Source: Lachnospiraceae bacterium (GTDB lineage Bacteria; Bacillota; Clostridia; Lachnospirales; Lachnospiraceae). From it: DNA of 64,000 nt. Below are positions 25,204-32,931 of the stretch, one piece after another. The notes below the pieces were generated by a model that worked only from the letters and a program-made list of their open reading frames with translations, did no database searches and was not told the origin of the DNA. The position numbers and the translations under genes were made by a program. The stretch is taken from the NCBI GenBank assembly GCA_900766925.1, contig CAAFXG010000454.1:18932-82931 (forward strand), given 5' to 3'. Every line of letters begins with the position of its first letter. Position 1 is the stretch's first letter.

Positions 25204-25941
25204 ATGAAAAGAATAAAGTTAATCGTTGCCTATGACGGTACTAATTATTGTGGGTGGCAGATACAGGATAATGGTATAACAATTGAAGAAATATTGAACA
25301 GGGAATTGTCGAGGCTTTTGAATGAGGATATAAAAATAATCGGAGCAAGCCGTACAGATTCCGGTGTGCATGCTCTTGGCAATGTGGCGGTATTTGATAC
25401 AGAGACTAAAATTCCACCGGAGAAAATTTCATTTGCATTGAATCAGCGCTTGCCGGATGATATCAGAATAACAAATTCCTGTCAGGTTGCTGATGATTTT
25501 CATCCAAGATTTTGTGATACAATCAAAACCTATGAATATAAGATTTGGAATGACAGATTTCCTAATCCGATGGTAAGGCTTTATTCTAAGTTTGTTTATT
25601 ATAATATTGATATTGAAAAAATGGAGAAGGCAGCAGCCTATCTCGTAGGTGAGCATGATTTTAAGTCTTTTTGTTCGACAAGAACACAGGTAGAAAACAC
25701 AGTGAGAACCATAACCGAGATTTCGTTTCATAAGGAAGGAAGCATGATAACAATGCGTATCATGGGAACGGGCTTCCTTTATAATATGGTTAGAATTATC
25801 ATGGGAACCTTGCTAAAGGTTGGTATGAATATGTATCCACCGGAGCATGTGAAGGAAATTCTTGATGCGTGTGATCGTTCAAAGGCAGGTCCAAAGGCAG
25901 AGGCTTGTGGTCTTACACTTGTTGGCATTGAGTATCTGTAG
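25204..25941 (+). CDS. truA: tRNA pseudouridine(38-40) synthase TruA
   Basis: 245 residues, the usual length. The catalytic Asp52 lies in GASRTDSGVHALGN. Other family blocks are YDGTNYCGWQ near the start, YEYKIWNDRFPNP and FLYNMVRIIMGTLLKVG. It modifies the anticodon arm of several tRNAs in the cytosol. The order ecfT-truA-rplM-rpsI is common in Firmicutes. Confidence 0.97.
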   Translation: MKRIKLIVAYDGTNYCGWQIQDNGITIEEILNRELSRLLNEDIKIIGASRTDSGVHALGNVAVFDTETKIPPEKISFALNQRLPDDIRITNSCQVADDFHPRFCDTIKTYEYKIWNDRFPNPMVRLYSKFVYYNIDIEKMEKAAAYLVGEHDFKSFCSTRTQVENTVRTITEISFHKEGSMITMRIMGTGFLYNMVRIIMGTLLKVGMNMYPPEHVKEILDACDRSKAGPKAEACGLTLVGIEYL

Positions 25942-25969
25942 GATATTGGAAAAATTATCTCAAAAAAAG

Positions 25970-25998
25970 TTGACACAGCAGGATACGTGTAATATAAT
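25970..25998 (+). promoter_or_regulatory. Consensus sigma-A promoter for rplM-rpsI
   Basis: TTGACA (25970-25975), 17 bases, TATAAT (25993-25998): a perfect consensus, as expected for ribosomal protein genes. Confidence 0.9.
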
Positions 25999-26004
25999 AT
26001 GAAA

Positions 26005-26150
26005 GCTGACGTGAATTTGCGCTCGCACCATGCCCCGGAGCGGGAAGCACAATGAACGTTCACACACATATAGAAGGAAACATGGATTTTGGGTCCGGAC
26101 ATTCTTAAAATCCTTGTAACCATACATTTGAATATATTTAAGGAGGAACC
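26005..26150 (+). ncRNA. Structured rplM leader, L13-leader-like
   Basis: The roughly 150 bases between the promoter and rplM are rich in complementary segments (for example GAATTTGCGCTCGCA, the CCCCGGAGCGGG region and a GAACGTTCAC palindromic stretch). L13 leaders with autoregulatory roles are known upstream of rplM in Firmicutes. I base this on position and visible pairing, not on a covariance match. Confidence 0.45.
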
Positions 26151-26153
26151 ACA

Positions 26154-26588
26154 ATGAAGAGCTTTATGGCAAGCCCATCAAACATTGAAAGAAAGTGGTA
26201 TGTAGTTGATGCTACAGGACATACATTAGGTCGTTTATCATCAGAGATTGCAAGTATTTTAAGAGGAAAGAATAAGCCAACTTTTACACCTCATATTGAT
26301 ACAGGTGATTATGTAGTAGTAGTAAATGCTGATAAGATTAAGGTTACGGGTAAGAAGATGGATCAGAAGATTTACTACCATCACTCAGATTACGTTGGAG
26401 GTATGAAGGAGCAGACACTTAAGGAGAAGCTCGCTAAGAAGCCTGAAGACGTTATCTACCTTGCAGTTAAGGGAATGCTTCCAAAGGGACCTCTTGGAAG
26501 AGAAATGATCAAGAAGCTTCACGTTTATGCTGGACCTGAGCACAAGCAGCAGGCACAGAAGCCGGAAGCATTAGAGATTAAGTATTAG
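26154..26588 (+). CDS. rplM: 50S ribosomal protein L13
   Basis: 144 residues starting MKSFMASPSNIERKWYVVDA, with GGAGGAACC upstream. The full L13 pattern follows: LGRLSSEIASILRGKNKPTF, then HIDTGDYVVVVNADKI, VKGMLPKGPLGR and LHVYAGPEHKQQAQKPE. It binds 23S rRNA early in large-subunit assembly. Co-transcribed with rpsI. Confidence 0.98.
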   Translation: MKSFMASPSNIERKWYVVDATGHTLGRLSSEIASILRGKNKPTFTPHIDTGDYVVVVNADKIKVTGKKMDQKIYYHHSDYVGGMKEQTLKEKLAKKPEDVIYLAVKGMLPKGPLGREMIKKLHVYAGPEHKQQAQKPEALEIKY

Positions 26589-26605
26589 TAAGGGAGGAAA
26601 TGTTC

Positions 26606-27001
26606 GTGGCTAAGAGTACTAGATTTTACGGAACAGGTAGAAGAAAGAGCAGTGTTGCAAGAGTATATCTTGTACCAGGCACTGGTAAGATAACAATTAA
26701 CAAGAAGGACATGGAAGATTACTTTGGTCTTGAGACACTCAAGGTTATCGTAAGACAGCCATTCGCAGCTACAGGTACAACTGGTAAGTTTGATGTACTT
26801 GTTAACGTATACGGTGGTGGATTCACTGGTCAGGCCGGTGCAATCAGACATGGTATTTCAAGAGCTTTACTTCAGGCAGATGCTGAGTACAGACCAGCTC
26901 TTAAGAAGGCAGGTTACTTAACAAGAGATCCTCGTATGAAGGAAAGAAAGAAGTATGGTTTAAAGGCAGCGAGAAGAGCTCCACAGTTCTCAAAGAGATA
27001 A
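26606..27001 (+). CDS. rpsI: 30S ribosomal protein S9
   Basis: 131 residues from the GTG at 26606, about 9 bases after GGGAGG; the ATG at 26600 is too close to that site. It begins AKSTRFYGTGRRKSSVARVY and ends in the basic tail KAARRAPQFSKR that reaches the P-site tRNA. The mobile element is integrated just after its stop. Confidence 0.98.
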   Translation: MAKSTRFYGTGRRKSSVARVYLVPGTGKITINKKDMEDYFGLETLKVIVRQPFAATGTTGKFDVLVNVYGGGFTGQAGAIRHGISRALLQADAEYRPALKKAGYLTRDPRMKERKKYGLKAARRAPQFSKR

Positions 27002-27027
27002 TTCCAATCGAATATCAGAAGAACATC

Positions 27028-27062
27028 AAAACCCTTGGAAATCCAGTATTTTCAAGGGTTTT
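27028..27062 (+). terminator. rplM-rpsI terminator, coincident with attL of the element
   Basis: AAAACCCTTG (27028-27037) pairs exactly with CAAGGGTTTT (27053-27062). The T run extends into what may be element DNA. The sequence aligns with 41785-41822 at the other end of the element, so it is also the best left attachment-site candidate. Confidence 0.85.
27028..27062. other. Putative attL
   Basis: Aligned with the right end, the shared pattern is AAAA--CTTG-AAAT-C---ATTTT-CAAGGGT, with TTTTCAAGGGT identical. The integrase gene starts about 0.5 kb inside, and GTAGGACACAA integrase-arm-like motifs begin at 27116. The exact crossover cannot be set from one sequence. Confidence 0.6.
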
Positions 27063-27115
27063 CTTATGTTTTGGATTCATAAAGAATTTGTATGAAAAAG
27101 GGTCAATTTGTATGC

Positions 27116-27149
27116 GTAGGACACAAGTATGACACACATAGGACACACG
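27116..27149. repeat. Integrase-arm-like repeats, left end
   Basis: GTAGGACACAA (27116-27126) and ATAGGACACAC (27138-27148) with GACACACA between. GTAGGACACAAAA recurs at 32937 and at 41776 close to the right end. Repeated short motifs next to att cores are typical of tyrosine-integrase arm sites. Confidence 0.55.
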
Positions 27150-27218
27150 AAAAACAGCATCTTGTGCAAGATTTTTGATGTCTTGTGCAAGATATTTTTT
27201 GCATTAAAAAAGGTGTCA

Positions 27219-27557
27219 TCAGACACCCTTTTCTTTGCAATATTCAATTATTCCTGCCCTGACATCCTTCTTTGTCCTGCAATGGATTTGGTGACCATCT
27301 TTGAAGATGACATCATAACCATCATGCATGTTGCCCTGGATGCCTGCAATCTGTTCCCTGTTTCTGTCTGCAATCTGCATTGTGTCAAACATTCCTTCCT
27401 GGTCTTTCCTGACCAGGTCTTGAAGGTATGCATTGACTGACATTCCCTTTTCACTTGCAAGGGTCTTGATGATTTCCTTCATGCCCTTGGGAACTGCAAG
27501 GTGTATTCTTTCATAGTGGTCATCATAAAACTGTTGCTTGTATCTGTTTTTGTCCAT
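27219..27557 (-). CDS. Ribbon-helix-helix (Arc-like) DNA-binding protein
   Basis: 112 residues from the ATG at 27557, with AAGGTGGTG upstream; a TTG at 27575 overlaps the integrase stop. Residues about 15-50 (RIHLAVPKGMKEIIKTLASE then KGMSVNAYLQDLV) fit the strand-helix-helix pattern of Arc/MetJ proteins. The C-terminal part (YDVIFKDGHQIHCRTKKDVR) is a small unassigned domain. It follows int by 14 bases, a place often held by excisionases or integration regulators. That role is inferred from position only. Confidence 0.75.
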   Translation of the reverse strand: MDKNRYKQQFYDDHYERIHLAVPKGMKEIIKTLASEKGMSVNAYLQDLVRKDQEGMFDTMQIADRNREQIAGIQGNMHDGYDVIFKDGHQIHCRTKKDVRAGIIEYCKEKGV

Positions 27558-27571
27558 ACTGGTCACCACCT

Positions 27572-28699
27572 TCAAATCTTGTTGATTGCATCAAGCAATG
27601 CTTCAATTTCAAAGTGGGTGTAAACTGTTTGTGTGACACCCTGACCTTTATGTCCGACAATTTTTTTGACCATTCTTTCATCAACACCTGCTTCTGTCAG
27701 CAAGGAAACACAAGTGTGTCTTGTGTCATGTGGGCGGTGGAACATTCCCATCTGTTCCATCAGTGGCATCCAATATGAATCATAATAGTTGCGATATTCA
27801 AAGTGTTTTCCATCAGGTGTGGAAAGAAGGTATTCACAATCATTCTTGTCCATCCATTCCTGGAAGAAAGGAAGAACCTTTTCACTGATTGGAACTTTTC
27901 TGATTCCTGCTTCTGTCTTGGATGCAATGACATCAAACCATTTTTCTTCCAGGTTCACATTCTCTTTTTTCAGGTCAAGCAGTTCTGAAATTCTGACACC
28001 TGAATAAATCAGCATCAGGATAACCTTGAAATAATCATTGCTGTCCTTCCACTTCCAAACAGTCTTGACTTCCTTCTTGCTGAAAGGTTTTCTGTTGTAT
28101 GCATTTGGATTCCCTGCTTTGTTAATATCAACATATCTGACCATATCCCTTTTTTCTTGGGAAAGAATTTCATGCATCACACAATAATCCCACATCAATC
28201 CCCATAGAATTTTCAGTTTTCGCAGTGTTGGTGTGTTTTTGCCTGATTCATTAACCACAGTCTGCAAATGGTCAAGTTTGATGTCAACCATCCGCATCTT
28301 TTCCAGTTTCCCACAAAGGCGGTATGCTGCTTTATATCCATTGACATTGGATGCAGACACAGTTTCAAAGTGTATGTCAGACCATTTGTCATAAACTTCT
28401 GCAAAGGTGATGGATGAAAGATTCAAGTCAAATGGGTCTTTGTTGAATTCTGCAAGGGCGGTCATTGCTTCTTGCCTGGTTGCATAATATCCAATATTGA
28501 CATAAACCTGCTTGTTTGTGAATCTCATTTTCCCATCAGAAAGTTTTTCAAAAGGGTCACAGTCATCAGGAATCTTGACAATAACTTCATTGGTCAGTCT
28601 GTCAAAGGTCTTCCATCCATCTGTTTTTCTTACTCTCCAAGGTTTCCTTCTGTTTCCTGACAGCTTGGTGATGCTGCCCCATCCATTAGGATTCTTCAT
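27572..28699 (-). CDS. int: Tyrosine recombinase integrase
   Basis: 375 residues. An N-terminal arm-binding region (about 1-90) with repeated YxNIGYYATRQEAMTAL and a core-binding SAM-like helix set (about 95-200) precede the catalytic domain. Catalytic residues visible: Arg in YSGVRISELLDL, the His-x-x-Arg pair in HDTRHTCVSLL, His in VGHKGQG and the nucleophile Tyr in TQTVYTHF. It should integrate and excise the element at the rpsI terminator. The gene reads outward-left, placing attL just beyond the RHH gene. Confidence 0.95.
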   Translation of the reverse strand: MKNPNGWGSITKLSGNRRKPWRVRKTDGWKTFDRLTNEVIVKIPDDCDPFEKLSDGKMRFTNKQVYVNIGYYATRQEAMTALAEFNKDPFDLNLSSITFAEVYDKWSDIHFETVSASNVNGYKAAYRLCGKLEKMRMVDIKLDHLQTVVNESGKNTPTLRKLKILWGLMWDYCVMHEILSQEKRDMVRYVDINKAGNPNAYNRKPFSKKEVKTVWKWKDSNDYFKVILMLIYSGVRISELLDLKKENVNLEEKWFDVIASKTEAGIRKVPISEKVLPFFQEWMDKNDCEYLLSTPDGKHFEYRNYYDSYWMPLMEQMGMFHRPHDTRHTCVSLLTEAGVDERMVKKIVGHKGQGVTQTVYTHFEIEALLDAINKI

Positions 28700-28902
28700 A
28701 TTATTCCATCCTTTCTTGTCCTGGATGAAAAAAGTCTGTTGGTAGTGGTGTTTTTGGTGACCATTTCATCCATAAAATAGTTGTCTTGAACAAGCCTGGA
28801 ATGATATAATATAAAATAGTCAATTCAGGATTGTTCGTAGTGGTTCATTCTTGATTTGATTGCTTCTGACCCTGACTGTTGCAGCAGTTGGGGTCTTCTT
28901 TT

Positions 28903-29295
28903 TTATTTCTGATATTTTGGAAGCATTGTCAGGTCTTCTATGTCTGAAAGAATTTTTTCTTTTCCTGCTTCATTGAGCATGTGGAACTGTTGCAGCAGCT
29001 TCACATCTTCTTTGCTGAAATTTTCTTGTATTCTTTCAATGGTCTGAACTTCATTTGATAACTTTCCACCAGGATTAAATTCAGCTTCCCAAGATTCACC
29101 AAGTAAATCAACAGGTGAAACATCCAATGCCCTTGCTATAAGACCAATGACAGTGTTTGGAATATCAATCAATCCTTGTTCATATTTGCTGATAGAACTT
29201 TCTGTATAACCAATCAATTCAGCAAGTTCTTTTTGCTTCATCTTTTTCATTTTTCGTGCCTGCTTGATGTTCATACCAACAATTGATTTGTCCAT
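28903..29295 (-). CDS. XRE-family repressor, CI-like
   Basis: 130 residues. The helix-turn-helix covers about 8-65 (IKQARKMKKMKQKELAELIG then YTESSISKYEQGLIDIPNTV). The C-terminal tail (LLQQFHMLNEAGKEKILSDI) is the short helical ending of many prophage and ICE repressors. There is no LexA-type peptidase domain, so induction would need a mechanism other than RecA-driven cleavage. It is divergent from a Cro-like gene across an operator region. Confidence 0.9.
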   Translation of the reverse strand: MDKSIVGMNIKQARKMKKMKQKELAELIGYTESSISKYEQGLIDIPNTVIGLIARALDVSPVDLLGESWEAEFNPGGKLSNEVQTIERIQENFSKEDVKLLQQFHMLNEAGKEKILSDIEDLTMLPKYQK

Positions 29296-29313
29296 TCAAT
29301 CACATCCTTTCAT

Positions 29314-29429
29314 GTATCTTCACAAGATACAATAACATAAATGTCAATTTAATTCAAGTATAATTTGATTTTTGTTGACAATAATACTGATATTTGCTAT
29401 TATTTGAATAGGTAATTGATGATATTACC
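29314..29429. promoter_or_regulatory. Divergent lysogeny-switch region with two inverted repeats and an early promoter
   Basis: GTATCTT-CAC-AAGATAC (29314-29330) is a good operator palindrome near the repressor start. TTGACA (29375-29380), 17 bases, TATTAT (29398-29403) makes a plus-strand promoter towards the Cro-like gene. GGTAAT...ATTACC (29411-29429) is a second palindrome just downstream of it. Confidence 0.75.
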
Positions 29430-29457
29430 AGTATAAAGCGGAAAGGAAGTGAAAAAA

Positions 29458-29652
29458 ATGAAAATCAGCAATGAAAAACTTGAAGTTGCAATGGCAAATT
29501 CTTGTATGAATTACAAAGAATTGTCAGAAGCAACAGGGATGACACAGGAAAGTTTTGTCAGAATCAAGAAGGGAAGGCAAAACCCAAGACCTGCAACTGT
29601 TGGAAAGATTGCAAAGGCATTGAATGTCAAGGTTGAAGACCTGGTTGAATAG
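29458..29652 (+). CDS. Cro-like XRE regulator
   Basis: 64 residues from the ATG at 29458 (AAAGGAAG at proper distance; a GTG at 29449 also in frame). Nearly the whole protein is one helix-turn-helix: YKELSEATGMTQESFVRIKK then GRQNPRPATVGKIAKAL. It is the first gene of the rightward early operon and divergent from the CI-like gene, the usual arrangement for an antirepressor or Cro. Confidence 0.85.
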   Translation: MKISNEKLEVAMANSCMNYKELSEATGMTQESFVRIKKGRQNPRPATVGKIAKALNVKVEDLVE

Positions 29653-29715
29653 TGCTGCAACACTGACCAGGCAAAATCAGAAGCAATGAAATCAAGAATG
29701 AAAGGATGAACAACT

Positions 29716-29901
29716 ATGAAGAAGGAATTTGAAAATTTACAGACAGAAATGATTAAGGCAACAGCAGTGTTAAAAAATTTACAGTGGTGTGTAGACAATC
29801 AGATGGATGATGCGGATGTCATGTCTTCACTGGATGTGTTGGGTGATTATATGACAAAGATGCAGCAGATTATGGATTCAATGGAAGGACAGGTGAAATA
29901 G
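29716..29901 (+). CDS. Small helical element protein
   Basis: 61 residues with AAAGGATG upstream. The sequence is helical and amphipathic throughout (EFENLQTEMIKATAVLKNLQ, YMTKMQQIMDSMEGQV), probably a coiled-coil. No family recognised. Codon use matches the element. Confidence 0.6.
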   Translation: MKKEFENLQTEMIKATAVLKNLQWCVDNQMDDADVMSSLDVLGDYMTKMQQIMDSMEGQVK

Positions 29902-29903
29902 TT

Positions 29904-30593
29904 ATGAAAAAGACTTTTGAAGAACTGAATGCAATGAAATTTGATATTGTGGAACATTTTGGAATGCAGAAAAAGAGTGAATTCTTCATCATGAACACTG
30001 TTGCACCTGCTGAATATGGTGCAGATGCTGATTATCAGTATTATGAAGTGGATGTGAAGACAGATGAAGACCTGGATGCACTGAAAGCATTCATTGAAGA
30101 CCTGTTTGGAATGAAGATATATGCAACCACAATCAAGCAGGCAATAAAGGAAGTAAATGCACTGGATAATTATTTCCAAAAAGTTATTCCTGCTGTTGAC
30201 TGGGGTGCATGTCATGTAAGGGAAATCCCTATTTCAGACCGCTTCAAGAAGGATGCAGAAGAACTTGCTGACATGAACAACCTGACTAATGCATCAGCAC
30301 TTGTGAAGGATATTCTGACAGAAAACCCTGCTGCAAGGGATTCTGACAACCTTCTGTTTTACCTGGTATGCAAGAAAATCCTTGCTGACCATGGAAAGAA
30401 CATTGACACAATAGGTTTTGGAAATCTGTTTCTTTCACTTCATAAGTATGGACTGCCACAGTTTGAAACTGTTGGAAGGGTCAGAAGAAAGTTGCAACAG
30501 ACATTCCCTGAACTGCATTGCAGTCCTGCTGTTGCAATGACTAGGGCATCAAACAGGGATGCATTCACCGACTATGGAAAGGATGGTGAATAA
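29904..30593 (+). CDS. Hypothetical element protein
   Basis: 229 residues, starting 2 bases after the upstream stop. The first 75 residues form an acidic alpha/beta region. A C-terminal segment (VGRVRRKLQQTFPELHCSPA) resembles the tail of small proteins common in Firmicutes prophage early regions. I do not know its function. It is translationally linked to the genes on both sides, so it belongs to the early operon. Confidence 0.7.
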   Translation: MKKTFEELNAMKFDIVEHFGMQKKSEFFIMNTVAPAEYGADADYQYYEVDVKTDEDLDALKAFIEDLFGMKIYATTIKQAIKEVNALDNYFQKVIPAVDWGACHVREIPISDRFKKDAEELADMNNLTNASALVKDILTENPAARDSDNLLFYLVCKKILADHGKNIDTIGFGNLFLSLHKYGLPQFETVGRVRRKLQQTFPELHCSPAVAMTRASNRDAFTDYGKDGE

Positions 30594-30595
30594 GC

Positions 30596-31231
30596 ATGGG
30601 AATAATTCATGAATGTCAGCATGATTTGCTTATAAGAATAATGTCAGAAAATCCTGATTTGAAATACAAAAAAGTATCTCAAAGCCACATAAAAAAATTG
30701 AAGTCAGCGGTCATTTTCAATACATTGATTAAACATGACATGATTGTTGGATATACAAATCAGCAGGTCTATGATTTATATTGTGAAATTGCAAACACTC
30801 TTTCAGTTCCTGCACTATCCAAGATTGATTTTTCCAGGACATTGTGCAAATACTATGGATTTTCAGTGATAGATTTTCACACTGAAAAGGACAATGTAAA
30901 ACATAGAATCTATGTCAAAGACAAAAAGGAATTCTTGAAAAATCGCAAGCTGCAAAGTTTTTTGGATTTTGTGATAGACAAGACTGAAAAAGATATTGTT
31001 GGGAAGACGAATCAGGAACTGTATTCAGAATATTTGGATTTCTTCAAGAAGCACAAGGACAAATCATGGAAAAAACCCATTTCAAAAATTGATTTTGGAA
31101 GACGAATTGGAATATTCTTCAATGTCACAATTAAGAACAAAACAAAAAATAAAAAGAAAAGCAGGGTGTTCTGTTTGAAAGAAGGTGGAAATCATGGTGA
31201 CGATTCATCAGGTCAGGAAAGTCTTGGGTGA
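30596..31231 (+). CDS. Element protein with two primase-type (D5-like) winged-helix repeats
   Basis: 211 residues. Two halves align to each other: IVGYTNQQVYDLYCEIANTL ... LSKIDFSRTLCKYYGF (about 50-90) and IVGKTNQELYSEYLDFFKKH ... ISKIDFGRRIGIFFNV (about 133-175), each followed by a basic stretch ending in a YVK or FCLK strand. This NQELYxxY ... KxxFGRxL pattern is like the winged helix at the C-terminus of phage D5-type primase/helicases. Here the ATPase part is absent, so it may bind an origin or regulate, rather than unwind. Assignment by eye. Confidence 0.55.
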   Translation: MGIIHECQHDLLIRIMSENPDLKYKKVSQSHIKKLKSAVIFNTLIKHDMIVGYTNQQVYDLYCEIANTLSVPALSKIDFSRTLCKYYGFSVIDFHTEKDNVKHRIYVKDKKEFLKNRKLQSFLDFVIDKTEKDIVGKTNQELYSEYLDFFKKHKDKSWKKPISKIDFGRRIGIFFNVTIKNKTKNKKKSRVFCLKEGGNHGDDSSGQESLG

Positions 31232-31463
31232 TGAAGTCGCAGATGCACTATTTGAACATTTCCCAGGGCAGCAGTTGAATATTCCAAAGAAAACCAGTTC
31301 CATGATGTTTGAAAGCACTGATGAAAGGGATGCATATATTTTCAACCTTTGCACTGAATCAGGAAAGTCCTATGATGAAGTTGCTGAAATAATGGAACTG
31401 TCCAAGGACAGGATTCAAAAGATTGTTTATGCTGAATATGAAAAGAGAATGGAACAAAAGTGA
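31194..31463 (+). CDS. Mor-like helix-turn-helix protein
   Basis: 89 residues from the ATG at 31194 (AAGGTGG upstream); it overlaps the previous gene by 38 bases. The segment LGDEVADALFEHFPGQQLNI then PKK recalls the dimerisation part of Mor/C activators of Mu-like phages. The C-terminal half (YDEVAEIMELSKDRIQKIVY) is a helix-turn-helix. It may activate later genes of the element. A strong terminator follows. Confidence 0.6.
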   Translation: MVTIHQVRKVLGDEVADALFEHFPGQQLNIPKKTSSMMFESTDERDAYIFNLCTESGKSYDEVAEIMELSKDRIQKIVYAEYEKRMEQK

Positions 31464-31469
31464 TGACAG

Positions 31470-31502
31470 ACCTGCACTGCATTTGATGTGGTGCAGGTTT
31501 TC
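31470..31502 (+). terminator. Terminator of the element's early operon
   Basis: ACCTGCAC (31470-31477) pairs exactly with GTGCAGGT (31491-31498), followed by TTTTC. Confidence 0.75.
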
Positions 31503-31532
31503 TATGTTAACTAATGTCACACCCTAAAAGGA

Positions 31533-31820
31533 AAATATCAAGAATGGTTGACAGAAGAAGGTTTACTTCAACTGGAAGCCTGGGCAAGGGATGGACTAAC
31601 AACTGAACAAATTGCAGCAAATATGGGAATAACAAGGGAAACATTGCGTGTTTGGTGCAACACTTATTCTGTCATTTCTGCCACCCTAAAAAAGGGAAAA
31701 GAAGTTATTGATATTCAAGTTGAAAATGCACAACAAATTGGGTGTCAAAACTTGTCAAAACTTGTTATTTCAAACGCAATGGCAGAAAGGTCAATAATTT
31801 GGTTGTTTTGGCTGCCCTAA
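31533..31820 (+). pseudogene. Decayed small-terminase-like helix-turn-helix gene
   Basis: The reading frame contains KYQEWLTEEGLLQLEAWARD then GLTTEQIAANMGITRETLRV and TLKKGKEVIDIQVENA, a clear match to the DNA-binding domain of small-terminase or phage HTH proteins. It lacks an ATG: an in-frame TAA lies at about 31512 and only a TTG at 31548 could start it. After VENA the sequence runs into a non-conserved tail. Both ends look lost, so I call it a remnant. Confidence 0.6.
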
Positions 31821-31886
31821 AAAGGGGAAAGTTCAACATGAGTTCAATATAAATTCAAGATGTATTTTGACATCTTGAACTGCCTT

Positions 31887-31911
31887 AAACCCAGTAAAAT
31901 CAAGGGTTTCA
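31887..31911. repeat. Internal att-like copy 1
   Basis: AAACCCAGTAAAATCAAGGG then TTTCA. It is preceded by TCTTGAACTGCCTTA, which matches the left part of the right attachment site (TCTTGAAATGCCTTA at about 41790). Confidence 0.6.
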
Positions 31912-32046
31912 TGTATTTAGTTCAAGATGGACAAGATATTCACAACTTATTTATAATTAAAGAGTATAAAATCATTAAAATTTAATGATTCTCTAAAAAA
32001 TAATTATAATAGTAAATAAGAGCCACATCTTGAACTTGAAAACAAT

Positions 32047-32089
32047 AAAAAGCCTGAAATCCAGTAAAATCAAGGGTTTCAGGCTTTTT
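32047..32089 (+). terminator. Hairpin terminator carrying internal att-like copy 2
   Basis: AAAAAGCCTGAAA (32047-32059) pairs exactly with TTTCAGGCTTTTT (32077-32089), a 13-base stem with a T run on the plus strand and A run for the minus strand. The loop and inner arms contain AAATCCAGTAAAATCAAGGG, close to AAATCCAGTATTTTCAAGGG in attL. Confidence 0.75.
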
Positions 32090-32176
32090 TGTCCAGGACA
32101 AGATGTGGAACTATATCTTGTCCTGATGTTGACCTTCGGTAAAATTTTATAAATAACTTGAAAAGCATTGATGATA

Positions 32177-32205
32177 TTGATGATATTGACGGAAAATGAT
32201 AGAAT
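32177..32205 (+). promoter_or_regulatory. Promoter upstream of terS
   Basis: TTGATG (32177-32182), 17 bases, TAGAAT (32200-32205). A transcript from it has a leader of nearly 290 bases with the CTGACAGTCAG palindrome and the CCCC/GGGG hairpin before terS. Confidence 0.5.
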
Positions 32206-32402
32206 ATACTTGTCAGAAACTATAAAAAGAAAAAGGAGAAACCTTTCTGTTCACCTGACCTTCTGACAGTCAGGAATTTATTGTTATTGTGTATTTTGTA
32301 CCTGGTGTCTGATTTGGCATAAATAGGAATAAGAAAATCATCACCCTGATTTCACAGATTTTCTTTTTCATTATTTTGAAATCAAACACAAAAGTCTTGA
32401 TG

Positions 32403-32428
32403 TTCCCCAGGGTTCACCGCCTGGGGAA
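32403..32428 (+). other. GC-rich hairpin in the terS leader
   Basis: TTCCCCAGG (32403-32411) pairs exactly with CCTGGGGAA (32420-32428) around an eight-base loop, with no T run. It is the most GC-rich spot in the leader and lies next to the small terminase gene, where packaging or regulatory sites often occur. Function not established. Confidence 0.5.
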
Positions 32429-32501
32429 ATGTCAGGATGAACAAAGACACCCAACAAAACCCAAGGAAATACAATTTATGTGATGAAAGGCGGTGATTGC
32501 A

Positions 32502-32927
32502 TTGACAAATAAACAGAAAAGATTTTGTGATGAATACCTGATTGACTGCAATGCAACACAGGCTGCAATCAGGGCAGGATATTCACCAAAGACTGCTGTT
32601 GATATTGGTCATGAAAATCTGAACAAACCAAAACTGAAAAAATACATTGATGACAGACTGGAACAGTTGCAGTCAGAAAGGATTGCAAGCACACAGGAAG
32701 TCCTTGAATACTTGACTTCTGTTATGCGTGGGGAATCCCAAGGGGAAGAAGTTGTCATCATATCAACTGGATTTGGATGCAGTGAAGCAGTTCATGTGAA
32801 AAAATACCCTTCTGAAATGGAAAGATTGAAAGCAGCAGAACAGCTTGGAAAAAGATATGGTCTTTTCAAAGGTTCAATTGATGTGAATATGGAAAAGGTC
32901 ATCATTGTGAATGACCTGAAAGAATAA
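32502..32927 (+). CDS. Phage terminase small subunit
   Basis: 141 residues from the TTG at 32502, about 7 bases after AAAGGCGGTG (a GTG at 32493 is also in frame). MTNKQKRFCDEYLIDCNATQ then AAIRAGYSPKTA is the classic Terminase_2 N-terminus that recognises packaging sites. A central oligomerisation helix pair and YPSEMERLKAAEQLGKRYGL follow. No large terminase gene exists in the window, so this subunit may redirect another phage's packaging motor, as terS of satellites does. That role is inference. Confidence 0.88.
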   Translation: MTNKQKRFCDEYLIDCNATQAAIRAGYSPKTAVDIGHENLNKPKLKKYIDDRLEQLQSERIASTQEVLEYLTSVMRGESQGEEVVIISTGFGCSEAVHVKKYPSEMERLKAAEQLGKRYGLFKGSIDVNMEKVIIVNDLKE

Positions 32928-32931
32928 ATGT

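Larger units (their letters stand above)
31821..32501. other. Gene-free stretch with att-like repeats, a promoter and hairpins
   Basis: No convincing ORF. It holds two copies of CCAGTAAAATCAAGGGTTTC (31891-31910, 32061-32080), the second inside a hairpin; a promoter at 32177-32205; a CTGACAGTCAG palindrome near 32266; and a TTCCCCAGG/CCTGGGGAA hairpin (32403-32428) about 75 bases before terS. It is very AT-rich between 31940 and 32040. The order resembles an end or junction of an element rather than an ordinary spacer. Confidence 0.6.

Noticed and set aside
25950..26150. Short ORFs in the rplM leader
   Set aside because: They overlap a consensus promoter and a structured leader and have no ribosome sites.
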